A stretch of DNA of 64,000 nucleotides from Pseudomonas sp. GV071 (GTDB lineage: Bacteria > Pseudomonadota > Gammaproteobacteria > Pseudomonadales > Pseudomonadaceae), in contig NZ_QAOJ01000004.1 of assembly GCF_003050835.1 (NCBI RefSeq), forward strand, positions 1-64,000. Reading direction: 5' to 3'. Below the pieces are notes generated by a model. The model saw only the letters and a list, made by a program, of their open reading frames with translations. It did not search any database and was not told where the DNA came from. This document shows, piece by piece, positions 33,759-41,511 of the stretch. How positions within the stretch are numbered: position 1 is the stretch's first letter; each line of letters begins with the position of its first letter. The position numbers and the translations under genes were made by a program.

Positions 33759-34193
33759 ATGAAAATCGGCGAACTGGCCCAACGCACCCAACTCGCGCCC
33801 TCGCGCATCCGCTTCTACGAAGCCAGCGGCCTGATCGCCGCGCAGCGCCACGCCAACGGCTACCGCCACTACCCAGCGCATGCCGTGCATACCCTGGAAA
33901 TCATCCTCAACGCCCAACGCGCCGGCTTCAGCCTGGAAGAAATCCGCCGCTTTCTGCCGGACAGCAACCAGCAAGGCTGGAACCACGAAGAAATCCTCTC
34001 CAGCCTGCAACGCAAAGTCAGCGAAATCGAAGCCATGCAGGAACGCCTGGCGCAGAACAAAGCCCGGTTGCTGGAAATCATCGGCAATATCGAAAACAAG
34101 CCCGAGGGGATGGGCTGTGATGGGAATGCGCAGCGGGTGTTGGCGCAGATGCGGGAAGGAAGGTGTGGGGAGGTAAAGGACTCGGCAGGTTAA
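33759..34193 (+). CDS. MerR-family transcriptional regulator
   Basis: This 144-residue protein has an N-terminal winged helix-turn-helix (about 1-70; MKIGELAQRTQLAPSRIRFYEASGL) and a coiled-coil dimerisation helix (about 75-125), with a C-terminal cysteine pair (GMGCDGNAQ and GRCGEVK) that could bind a metal or thiol-reactive compound. Divergent from the flavin oxidoreductase gene, it is likely to activate it from the promoter 33709-33739. The longer frame from 33153 crosses that gene and is rejected. Confidence 0.92.
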   Translation: MKIGELAQRTQLAPSRIRFYEASGLIAAQRHANGYRHYPAHAVHTLEIILNAQRAGFSLEEIRRFLPDSNQQGWNHEEILSSLQRKVSEIEAMQERLAQNKARLLEIIGNIENKPEGMGCDGNAQRVLAQMREGRCGEVKDSAG

Positions 34194-34199
34194 TCGCAG

Positions 34200-34496
34200 T
34201 TATGACCTCAACTGGATGCTTGAAAAGAACTCCAGAATCGGGTGCCAGCCAACATACTGAATCGCGAACAACCCCATCAACAACGCGAAACAGAGCCCGC
34301 CGCGCCTGCACCAACGCCGACCTTCTGCTGTAGGGAAATCACTGGGGCTCAAGAACCACCATCCGCTCAATACCGACCACTTTTTCTCGGTGAGCCCATA
34401 GGCGAATGCAGTGCAGATAAAGTAAAAAGCGCCCGTGCAGACTGCGGTGATGACCCAGACGACGCTTAACATCACTTCGATGTCCTCCCTGGCCAT
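34200..34496 (-). CDS. Small membrane protein of unknown function
   Basis: This 98-residue protein has two hydrophobic segments (VMLSVVWVITAVCTGAFYFICTAFAYG and GGLCFALLMGLFAIQYVGW) separated by an aromatic, arginine-rich loop. Two ATGs, at 34502 and 34496, follow an AAGGAGG site; the second has better spacing (8 bases against 2) and is chosen. No family is recognised. It is convergent with the MerR gene. Confidence 0.6.
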   Translation of the reverse strand: MAREDIEVMLSVVWVITAVCTGAFYFICTAFAYGLTEKKWSVLSGWWFLSPSDFPTAEGRRWCRRGGLCFALLMGLFAIQYVGWHPILEFFSSIQLRS

Positions 34497-34608
34497 TTTC
34501 ATTTCCTCCTTGCAGCACCGGTTGAACAGCGGTGTGCCATACCGTTTTGTGGGGCAACTACCAAAACCTAACTGGTTTCAATCAGCCAGTCCCGATTTAA
34601 CGACACCC

Positions 34609-35031
34609 CTACCCCACCCGCGCCAGCGTCAGCGGGTCGGCGTGCCCATTGAAAAAATGCTCCAGCACCTGGGAGAAGACATTCGGCTCATGGGTAAGCG
34701 TGGCGAACAGAGTCATGCACGAGCACAGCTTGGTATCGTCTGGGCTACCGAGGATCTCGCGGGCGCTACGCGATTGCCAGGCCAACAGGGCGTTGGTGCA
34801 GGCATGCAAACGCGGGCCGAGGACGGGGTGGGTGATGAAGGCGTTGGCTTCGTCGAGTCCGGTGATGCCGTAGAGCTGGGCGTTGGTGCTATGGCCGAGG
34901 CCGGCTAGCTGGGGAAAGATGAACCACATCCAGTGGCTTTGTTTTTTGCCCGCCTGGAGTTCGGCCAGGGCGTGTTCGTAGGTGGGGGCTTGGGCGTCGA
35001 CAAAACGTTGCAGGTTGTAGGGATCGGCCAT
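34609..35031 (-). CDS. DUF1810 protein
   Basis: This 140-residue protein matches DUF1810 (opening DPYNLQRFVDAQAPTYEHALAELQAGKKQSHWMWFIFPQ; later YGITGLDEANAFITHPVLGPRL). The family is calpastatin-like in name only and has no established function. The gene is monocistronic; a GAGCC-type site precedes the ATG. Confidence 0.88.
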   Translation of the reverse strand: MADPYNLQRFVDAQAPTYEHALAELQAGKKQSHWMWFIFPQLAGLGHSTNAQLYGITGLDEANAFITHPVLGPRLHACTNALLAWQSRSAREILGSPDDTKLCSCMTLFATLTHEPNVFSQVLEHFFNGHADPLTLARVG

Positions 35032-35116
35032 TGGCTGGGCTCCGGAAGTGACGGTCTAGTGGGTTGGACCGAGCACGTTCCGGAGGGTGCAAAGTTTTAT
35101 TGATGGCGCGCAGCCA

Positions 35117-35656
35117 TTACCACATCAGGTCATCAGGAATCTTGTACGCCGCGTACGGATCGTTAGCGTCGTCTTCTTCGGTCTGCACGTTGAGCTGGAC
35201 GATGCGCCGAGGGTCGCGTTCCTGGATTTTCAGCGCCGCTTCGCGCGGGATGATCTCGTAGCCGCCGCCATGCTGGACGATGGCCAGCGAGCCGCTGCTG
35301 AGCTTGTTGCGCATCAGGGCGTTGACGGAGATGCGCTTGACCTTCTTGTCGTCCACGAAGTTGTAGTAATCCTCGGTGGTCAACTTGGGCAGACGGCTCT
35401 GTTCGATCAGCTGTTTGACCTGCGCGGCTTCGGCCTTTTTCTGTGCCTTTTCCTGCTGCTGACGGTTCAGTTCCTGGTCGCGGGCGATCTTCTCGGCCTT
35501 GGCTTCCAGGGCGATGCGCTGCTGGCTATCGTCCACTTCAACCTGGCCTTTGTGCTCCAGGCGTTTCTGTTTCTGCTTTTCCTTGCTGACCTGTTTGGCC
35601 TGCTTTTCGTTGACCAGGCCGGCTTTCAGCAACTGGTCACGCAATGACATGCTCAT
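35117..35656 (-). CDS. DUF2058 protein (YaiL-like)
   Basis: This 179-residue hydrophilic protein belongs to DUF2058: MSLRDQLLKAGLVNEKQAKQV at the start, a long lysine- and glutamine-rich helix (about 25-85) and a C-terminal domain (TEDYYNFVDDKKVKRISVNALMRNKL, then GGGYEIIPREAALKIQERD). It is predicted to be nucleoid- or ribosome-associated by its charge, which is inference. Two starts are possible, 35656 (MSMSL) and 35650; the first fits the upstream GAGAG better. Confidence 0.85.
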   Translation of the reverse strand: MSMSLRDQLLKAGLVNEKQAKQVSKEKQKQKRLEHKGQVEVDDSQQRIALEAKAEKIARDQELNRQQQEKAQKKAEAAQVKQLIEQSRLPKLTTEDYYNFVDDKKVKRISVNALMRNKLSSGSLAIVQHGGGYEIIPREAALKIQERDPRRIVQLNVQTEEDDANDPYAAYKIPDDLMW

Positions 35657-35751
35657 TCGTTGACGACTCTCTCAAGGGCACTGGTAAAAAACGCCGTTAT
35701 TCTTCCACAAGCCGGGGGCGAAAACCTACCCGGCAAAATTCTCTGGCAACG

Positions 35752-36600
35752 TTATCCACAACTGCCAGTAGTCGATGTCGCCACTTGGCGCTCGGCGTGT
35801 TTGGCCTGACCCCAGATAGTGTCCAGTTCTTCCAGGCTGCAGGCCTGGATGTCGCGGCCTTGTTCGCGTAGCACCTGTTCGATAAAGCGGAAGCGTCGCT
35901 CGAACTTGGCATTGGCGGCGCGCAGGGCGGTTTCCGGGTCGGCCTTCAGGTGCCGGGCCAGGTTGACGACGACAAACAGCAGGTCGCCAATTTCTTCGGC
36001 CATCGCCTCTTCGTCGTTGGCGCTCATGGCCTCCAGCACCTCGTCCAGTTCTTCGCGGACCTTGTCCACCACCGGCAAGGCCTCCGGCCAGTCGAAGCCG
36101 ACCTGGGCGGCGCGCTTTTGCAGCTTGGCGGCGCGTGACAGCGACGGCAGGGTGTTCGGCACATCGTCCAGCAACGACAACTGCTCCGGCGCAGCGGCCT
36201 TCTCGGCACGCTCCTCGGCTTTGATTTCTTCCCAGCGTTGCTTTACCGCCGCCTCGCTGAGGCGGGCCATGTCGGGCGCGCCGTACAGGTCGCCGTCGGG
36301 AAACACATGGGGGTGGCGGCGCAGGAGCTTGCGGGTAATGGCATCGACCACCGAGGCAAACTCGAAGCGCCCCTCCTCCTTGGCCAATTGGCTGTAATAC
36401 ACCACCTGGAACAACAGGTCGCCCAGCTCGCCCGGCAGGTGTTCGAAGTCAGCACGCTCGATGGCGTCGGCCACTTCGTAGGCCTCTTCGATGGTGTGCG
36501 GCACGATGGTCGCGTAGTTCTGCTGCAAGTCCCACGGGCAGCCGTATTGCGGGTCGCGCAGGCGGGCCATGAGGTGCAATAAGTCGGGGAGTTGGTACAT
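35752..36600 (-). CDS. mazG: MazG nucleoside triphosphate pyrophosphohydrolase
   Basis: This 282-residue two-domain enzyme hydrolyses NTPs and dNTPs to the monophosphates and helps remove damaged nucleotides; in E. coli it also opposes ppGpp accumulation through nucleotide pools. Both MazG domains carry the metal motif EExxE/D (TIEEAYEVADAIE in the first; AEEIGDLLFVVVNLARH in the second), and the first region has GCPWDLQQNY. The start at 36600 has AGGAA upstream. It is followed by relA in the Pseudomonas order, with a repeat element between. Confidence 0.93.
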   Translation of the reverse strand: MYQLPDLLHLMARLRDPQYGCPWDLQQNYATIVPHTIEEAYEVADAIERADFEHLPGELGDLLFQVVYYSQLAKEEGRFEFASVVDAITRKLLRRHPHVFPDGDLYGAPDMARLSEAAVKQRWEEIKAEERAEKAAAPEQLSLLDDVPNTLPSLSRAAKLQKRAAQVGFDWPEALPVVDKVREELDEVLEAMSANDEEAMAEEIGDLLFVVVNLARHLKADPETALRAANAKFERRFRFIEQVLREQGRDIQACSLEELDTIWGQAKHAERQVATSTTGSCG

Positions 36601-36622
36601 ACGGAGCACTTCCTACGTTGGC

Positions 36623-36741
36623 TGAGCGTCGCGAGCGAAGGGCTGGCGAGGCGAAGGGCTACTGAAAAAGCGGAGTTGGCTTATGCCAATGAGCATTTTT
36701 CAGCAGCCCTTCAACGAAGCCAGACCGAGCGCAGTAGCTCA
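36623..36741. repeat. Inverted repeat element ending on the relA stop codon
   Basis: Nested dyads centre on TTGGC-TTAT-GCCAA (36676-36689), with outer arms GAAGGGCT/AGCCCTTC and CTGAAAAA/TTTTTCAG, and terminal TGAGC/GCTCA. The element shares GCGGAGTTGGCT, AATGAGCATTTTT and CGAGCGCAGTAG with the copy at 62573-62682. In both copies the right end is the stop codon of the minus-strand gene beside it. Confidence 0.75.
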
Positions 36742-38982
36742 GGAGGTGCGGTGGCGGCGCACTTCGATAATGTTTGGCAGCTGGGAGATGCGACCGAGCA
36801 AACGCCCCAAGGCATCCAACCCCGGAATCTCGATGGTCAGGGACATGGCGGCGGTGTTGTCTTCCTTGTTGGACCGGGTGTTGACCGCCAGTACGTTGAT
36901 CTTCTCGTTGAGCAGCACCTGCGACACGTCGCGCAGCAGGCCGGAACGGTCGTAGGCGCGGATGATGATGTCCACCGGATAGGTCTGCACCGGTACCGGG
37001 CCCCAACTCACCTGGATGATGCGCTCAGGCTCACGACCGCCCAGTTGCAGCACCGAGGCGCAGTCCTGACGGTGAATGCTCACGCCTCGGCCCAGGGTGA
37101 TATAGCCAACGATGGCATCGCCCGGCAGCGGCTGGCAGCAGCCGGCCATCTGGGTCAGCAGGTTGCCCACGCCCTGAATCTGGATATCGCCGCGTTTGCC
37201 CGGTTTGAAGCCGGTGTGCCGGCGCGGAATCAGCTCCAGCTGTTCGTTGCCACGTTCCGGCTCGACCAGTTGCTGCGCCGCGTTGACCACCTGCGCCAGG
37301 CGCAGGTCGCCGGCACCGAGGGCGGCAAACAGGTCTTCGGCGGTGCGCATATTGGCTTTTTCCGCCACCTTGTCGAAGTCGACACTGGGCAGCGCCAGGC
37401 GCGCCAACTCGCGCTCCAGCATGGTTCGGCCGGCGGCCACGTTCTGGTCGCGGTCCTGCAATTTGAACCAGTGAACAATCTTGGCCCGCGCCCGCGAGGT
37501 GGTGACGTAACCCAGGTTGCTATTCAGCCAGTCACGGCTCGGCACGCCGTGCTTGCTGGTGATGATTTCCACCTGCTCGCCGGTTTGCAGGCTGTAGTTG
37601 AGCGGCACGATACGGCCGTTGATCTTCGCGCCGCGGCAGTTGTGACCGATTTCGGTGTGCACGCGGTAGGCGAAGTCCAGCGGCGTGGAGCCTTTGGGCA
37701 GGTCGATGGCGTGGCCGTCGGGGGTGAATACGTAGACGCGGTCAGGCTCGATATCCACCCGCAGTTGCTCGGCCAGGCCGCCGATATCACCCAGCTCTTC
37801 GTGCCATTCCAGCACTTGCCGCAGCCAGGAAATTTTCTCTTCGTAGTGGTTGGAGCCGGATTTGACGTCGGTGCCCTTGTAGCGCCAGTGCGCGCAAACG
37901 CCCAGCTCGGCCTCTTCGTGCATGGCGTGGGTGCGGATCTGCACCTCCAGCACCTTGCCTTCCGGTCCGATCACCGCGGTGTGCAGGGAGCGGTAGCCGT
38001 TTTCCTTGGGGTTGGCGATGTAGTCGTCAAACTCCTTGGGAATGTGCCGCCAAAGGGTGTGAACGATGCCCAGCGCGGTGTAGCAATCGCGCATTTCCGG
38101 CACCAGCACGCGCAATGCACGCACGTCGTAGATCTGGCTGAAGGCCAGGCCTTTGCGCTGCATTTTGCGCCAGATCGAATAGATGTGTTTGGCCCGGCCG
38201 CTGATGTCGGCCTGCACGCCGGTGGCCGCCAGTTCGTCTTTGAGCTGGGCCATCACGTCGGTGATAAACCGTTCACGGTCCAACCGCCGCTCGTGCAGCA
38301 AGGTGGCGATCTGTTTGTACTGTTCAGGCTCGAGGTAGCGGAAGGACAGGTCTTCCAGTTCCCACTTGATATGGCCGATGCCCAGGCGGTGAGCCAGCGG
38401 CGCGTAGATGTCGAACACCTCGCGGGCAACGCGCTGGCGTTTTTCGTCGTCGCCATTTTTGATCGCGCGAATCGCGCAGGTCCGCTCGGCCAGTTTGATC
38501 AACGGCACGCGCACGTCATCGACCATCGCCACGAGCATTTTGCGCAGGTTATCCACCTGCACCTGGGTGCCCAGCACCAGCGATTCACGCGGGTTCAAGC
38601 TGGCGCTGATGGCGGCCATGCGCAGCACGCCTTCGATCAGTTTGGCCACCACCGCGCCGCAGCGCTGGTGCACGGTGGCCAGGGGAATTTTGCCCTCACG
38701 CACGCCACGGTAAACGACCGCGGCCACCAGAGAGTCCTGGTCGAGTTTGAGGTCAGCGAGAATTTCGGCGATTTCCAGGCCCGTGCGAAAGCTAGAGGTG
38801 CCTTCGGTCCACAGGTTCTGCGCAGCATTGGCTTGCTGCTCGGCTTCGCGGGCGAATTCGCACGCGGCTTTGAGGGCCTCACGATCCAGCGCCGGGTCGA
38901 CGCTCAACACATGATCGAGCCAGGCCTCTAGGTTGATGCTGCCATCCGTGTTGATCGGTTGCTGCGCTCTAACCTGTACCAT
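36739..38982 (-). CDS. relA: RelA, (p)ppGpp synthetase I
   Basis: This 747-residue stringent response enzyme makes pppGpp/ppGpp from ATP and GTP/GDP when uncharged tRNA enters the ribosomal A site. Domains in order: degenerate hydrolase (about 30-190; the HD motif is lost in VVYRGVREGK), synthetase (about 240-360; GYRSLHTAVIGPEGKVLEVQIRT and GVCAHWRYKG), TGS (about 395-460; DRVYVFTPDGHAIDLPKGSTPLDFAYRVH), zinc-finger-like region (GCCQPLPGD) and ACT (about 665-745). The lost HD motif separates RelA from bifunctional SpoT. Located between mazG and rlmD, as usual in Pseudomonas. Confidence 0.97.
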   Translation of the reverse strand: MVQVRAQQPINTDGSINLEAWLDHVLSVDPALDREALKAACEFAREAEQQANAAQNLWTEGTSSFRTGLEIAEILADLKLDQDSLVAAVVYRGVREGKIPLATVHQRCGAVVAKLIEGVLRMAAISASLNPRESLVLGTQVQVDNLRKMLVAMVDDVRVPLIKLAERTCAIRAIKNGDDEKRQRVAREVFDIYAPLAHRLGIGHIKWELEDLSFRYLEPEQYKQIATLLHERRLDRERFITDVMAQLKDELAATGVQADISGRAKHIYSIWRKMQRKGLAFSQIYDVRALRVLVPEMRDCYTALGIVHTLWRHIPKEFDDYIANPKENGYRSLHTAVIGPEGKVLEVQIRTHAMHEEAELGVCAHWRYKGTDVKSGSNHYEEKISWLRQVLEWHEELGDIGGLAEQLRVDIEPDRVYVFTPDGHAIDLPKGSTPLDFAYRVHTEIGHNCRGAKINGRIVPLNYSLQTGEQVEIITSKHGVPSRDWLNSNLGYVTTSRARAKIVHWFKLQDRDQNVAAGRTMLERELARLALPSVDFDKVAEKANMRTAEDLFAALGAGDLRLAQVVNAAQQLVEPERGNEQLELIPRRHTGFKPGKRGDIQIQGVGNLLTQMAGCCQPLPGDAIVGYITLGRGVSIHRQDCASVLQLGGREPERIIQVSWGPVPVQTYPVDIIIRAYDRSGLLRDVSQVLLNEKINVLAVNTRSNKEDNTAAMSLTIEIPGLDALGRLLGRISQLPNIIEVRRHRTS

Positions 38983-39060
38983 CGTTTACCTTCCCTACGA
39001 CGCGCAGTCCACACGCCGAATATCGCTGACCTCTGCGGGTCAGTCGGTTACGCGAACATC

Positions 39061-40413
39061 CTAGTCCGCCACAAATAACGCCATCGCCTCGACATGCGCC
39101 GTCTGAGGAAACATGTCGAGGATTGCGGCACGTTTTAGCCGGTAACCCTGTTGCGCCAATACCGCCGTGTCACGGGCCAGTGTGGCCGGGTTGCAAGACA
39201 CGTACAGCACGCGCTTGGCACCCAGTTTTGCCAACCCCTCAACAGCCTGCAAAGCGCCGTCACGCGGGGGGTCCAGCAGTACAGCGGAAAAACCTTGTGC
39301 GGCCCAGGGGGCCTTGGCCAGCGAGTTCGACAAGTCGGCCTGGAAAAAGTGCACGTTGCCCAGACCATTGGCTGCGGCGTTCTCGGCAGCCCGATCGACC
39401 ATCACCTGCACCCCTTCCACCGCCACCACTTCCTGCAACTGGCGCGCCAGTGGCAGGCTGAAGTTGCCCAAGCCGCAGAACAGATCCAGCACCCGCTCAT
39501 TGGGCTGTGGTGCCAACCAGTCTAGCGCCTGGGCGATCATCGCTTCGTTTACCGGCGCGTTGACCTGGACAAAATCACCGGGGCGATAGGCTAGCTGCAA
39601 ATCCCACTGCGGCAACCGGTAGCCGAGTGCCTGGGTGGTTTCAAAAGGTTGCGGTTCGTCACTGCCGTGTAGCCACAGCTGCGCCTGATGCTCGATACAG
39701 AAGGCCTGCAGCAGCGCCACGTCGGCGTCCGGCAAGGGCGCGGTATGGCGCACCAAAACGGCGCTGGCCGTACCGTTGAACAATTCCACATGGCCCAACG
39801 CCTGGGGCTTGGACAAACGCCGAAGAGCCTCGGGCAACGCCTGCAGGATCGACTGCAAGGGCTGTACCAGCACCAGGCATTCGCTGATGGCAACGATGTC
39901 CTGGCTGGCGGCGGCACGGAAACCTACGTCCAGGCGCTTGGCCTTGGCGTCCCAACGCACGGCGATGCGCGCGCGGCGGCGGTAACCAAATTCCGGGCCG
40001 ACCAAAGGTGGCGCCCATTCGTCTGGTTGCACCGAGGCGATACGGCTGAGCTGGTCGTTCAACTGTTGCTGCTTGAGCAGCAGCTGTTGCTCATGGGGCA
40101 GGTGTTGCAGGCTGCAACCACCACACGCCGCGGCATGCTGGCAGGGCGCCGGACGCCGCGAGGGGGCGGCGACCAGAATGCGTTCGGCGCGGGCGTCGAC
40201 AATCTGGCTGCGGGCGCCGAGCACCCGTGCTTCCACCTGCTCGCCCGGCAACGCGCCGGCCACAAACCAGGTGCGGTTTTCGAAAAAACTGATACCACGG
40301 CCGTCGTTGGCCAGGCGCTCGATCGTCAGGCGCTGTTTTTTGCCGACCGGAATCTGTACCGCACGGGTGCCGCCGCTGGGTTGAAAGCGCAGCCCAACGG
40401 GTTTCTTAGCCAT
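39061..40413 (-). CDS. rlmD: 23S rRNA (uracil-1939-C5) methyltransferase RlmD
   Basis: This 450-residue enzyme makes m5U1939 in 23S rRNA with SAM. It has an N-terminal TRAM domain (about 20-80), an iron-sulfur cluster motif [15 protein letters not shown] with a fourth downstream Cys, a Rossmann methyltransferase domain ([17 protein letters not shown]) and the catalytic Cys in [12 protein letters not shown]. It overlaps the cysM stop by one base (TAATG), so cysM and rlmD are translationally coupled. Confidence 0.96.
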   Translation of the reverse strand: MAKKPVGLRFQPSGGTRAVQIPVGKKQRLTIERLANDGRGISFFENRTWFVAGALPGEQVEARVLGARSQIVDARAERILVAAPSRRPAPCQHAAACGGCSLQHLPHEQQLLLKQQQLNDQLSRIASVQPDEWAPPLVGPEFGYRRRARIAVRWDAKAKRLDVGFRAAASQDIVAISECLVLVQPLQSILQALPEALRRLSKPQALGHVELFNGTASAVLVRHTAPLPDADVALLQAFCIEHQAQLWLHGSDEPQPFETTQALGYRLPQWDLQLAYRPGDFVQVNAPVNEAMIAQALDWLAPQPNERVLDLFCGLGNFSLPLARQLQEVVAVEGVQVMVDRAAENAAANGLGNVHFFQADLSNSLAKAPWAAQGFSAVLLDPPRDGALQAVEGLAKLGAKRVLYVSCNPATLARDTAVLAQQGYRLKRAAILDMFPQTAHVEAMALFVAD

Positions 40414-41321
40414 TAGAGAGGGTCATCGTAAACGCCGGTGGACAGGTAACGGTCACCACGGTCGCAGATGATCGAAACGATGGTGGCGTTCTCCACTTCC
40501 TGCGACAGGCGCAAGGCCGCCGCCACCGCACCGCCGGAGGACACGCCACAGAAGATGCCTTCTTCACGGGCCAGACGGCGCATGGTGTCTTCGGCTTCGC
40601 GCTGGAGCATATCGACGATGCGGTCGACGCGTTCAGCTTGGTAGATCTTCGGCAGGTATTCCTGCGGCCAGCGGCGGATGCCGGGAATGGCCGAGCCTTC
40701 CATCGGCTGCAGGCCGACGATCTCAATGGCCGGGTTCTGCTCCTTGAGGTACCGCGACGTGCCCATGATGGTGCCCGTGGTGCCCATGGAGCTGACGAAA
40801 TGGGTAATGGTGCCCTGGGTCTGGCGCCAGATTTCCGGGCCGGTACCGTGGTAGTGGGCAATCGGGTTGTCGCCGTTGGCGAACTGGTCGAGGACAATGC
40901 CCTTGCCTTCGGCTTGCATGCGCTCAGCCAGGTCGCGGGCGCCTTCCATGCCTTCTTCTTTACTGACGATGATCAGCTCGGCGCCATAGGCAGTCATGGC
41001 AGCCTTGCGTTCGGCGCTCATGTTGTCCGGCATGATCAGGATCATGCGGTAGCCCTTGATCGCCGCGACCATCGCCAGGGCAATGCCGGTATTGCCGGAG
41101 GTGGCTTCGATCAGGGTGTCGCCAGGTTTCACCGCGCCACTGAGTTCGGCGCGGGTAATCATCGACAGGGCCGGACGGTCTTTCACCGAACCCGCCGGGT
41201 TATTGCCTTCCAACTTCACCAGCAGTGTATTGCTGGTGTTGCCCGGCAAGCGCTGCAGGCGCACCAGGGGGGTATTGCCGACGGTGTCAGCGATAGTTGG
41301 GTAGGTAACAGGTGTAGTCAT
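40413..41321 (-). CDS. cysM: Cysteine synthase B (O-acetylserine sulfhydrylase B)
   Basis: This 302-residue PLP enzyme forms cysteine from O-acetylserine and sulfide or thiosulfate. The PLP lysine is in [15 protein letters not shown], the substrate loop is [13 protein letters not shown], and the phosphate loop is [13 protein letters not shown]; the short length and the [12 protein letters not shown] segment separate CysM from CysK. The ATG at 41321 gives the family N-terminus; the frame to 41456 is rejected. It is divergent from gacS and leads the cysM-rlmD pair. Confidence 0.96.
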   Translation of the reverse strand: MTTPVTYPTIADTVGNTPLVRLQRLPGNTSNTLLVKLEGNNPAGSVKDRPALSMITRAELSGAVKPGDTLIEATSGNTGIALAMVAAIKGYRMILIMPDNMSAERKAAMTAYGAELIIVSKEEGMEGARDLAERMQAEGKGIVLDQFANGDNPIAHYHGTGPEIWRQTQGTITHFVSSMGTTGTIMGTSRYLKEQNPAIEIVGLQPMEGSAIPGIRRWPQEYLPKIYQAERVDRIVDMLQREAEDTMRRLAREEGIFCGVSSGGAVAAALRLSQEVENATIVSIICDRGDRYLSTGVYDDPL

Positions 41322-41444
41322 GAAGAACGGTCCGATCCGATCAAGCGGGGCGACATGATAACGAGAAAACTGGGGAACAACCTCCTGATCGTCGACCTGG
41401 CAGCGTAAACGGCCCAGGCAAAAGCGACTGGCGAATCCGGAGGT

Positions 41445-41472
41445 TTGTTCAGCCAACCCCAGGCGCTACACT
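41445..41472 (+). promoter_or_regulatory. Candidate gacS promoter
   Basis: TTGTTC (41445-41450) and TACACT (41467-41472) are 16 bases apart and about 40 bases upstream of the gacS GTG start. Weak match; prediction only. Confidence 0.35.
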
Positions 41473-41511
41473 GCGGGACGGGCTTGGAGCCAGTTTTTTA
41501 GCGAGGGTGAT

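Noticed and set aside
36592..38931. 779-residue open frame on the plus strand opposite relA
   Set aside because: It is antisense to relA over its whole length, His/Gln/Val/Gly-rich, without any recognised domain. High-GC codon use routinely leaves such long frames open on the opposite strand.
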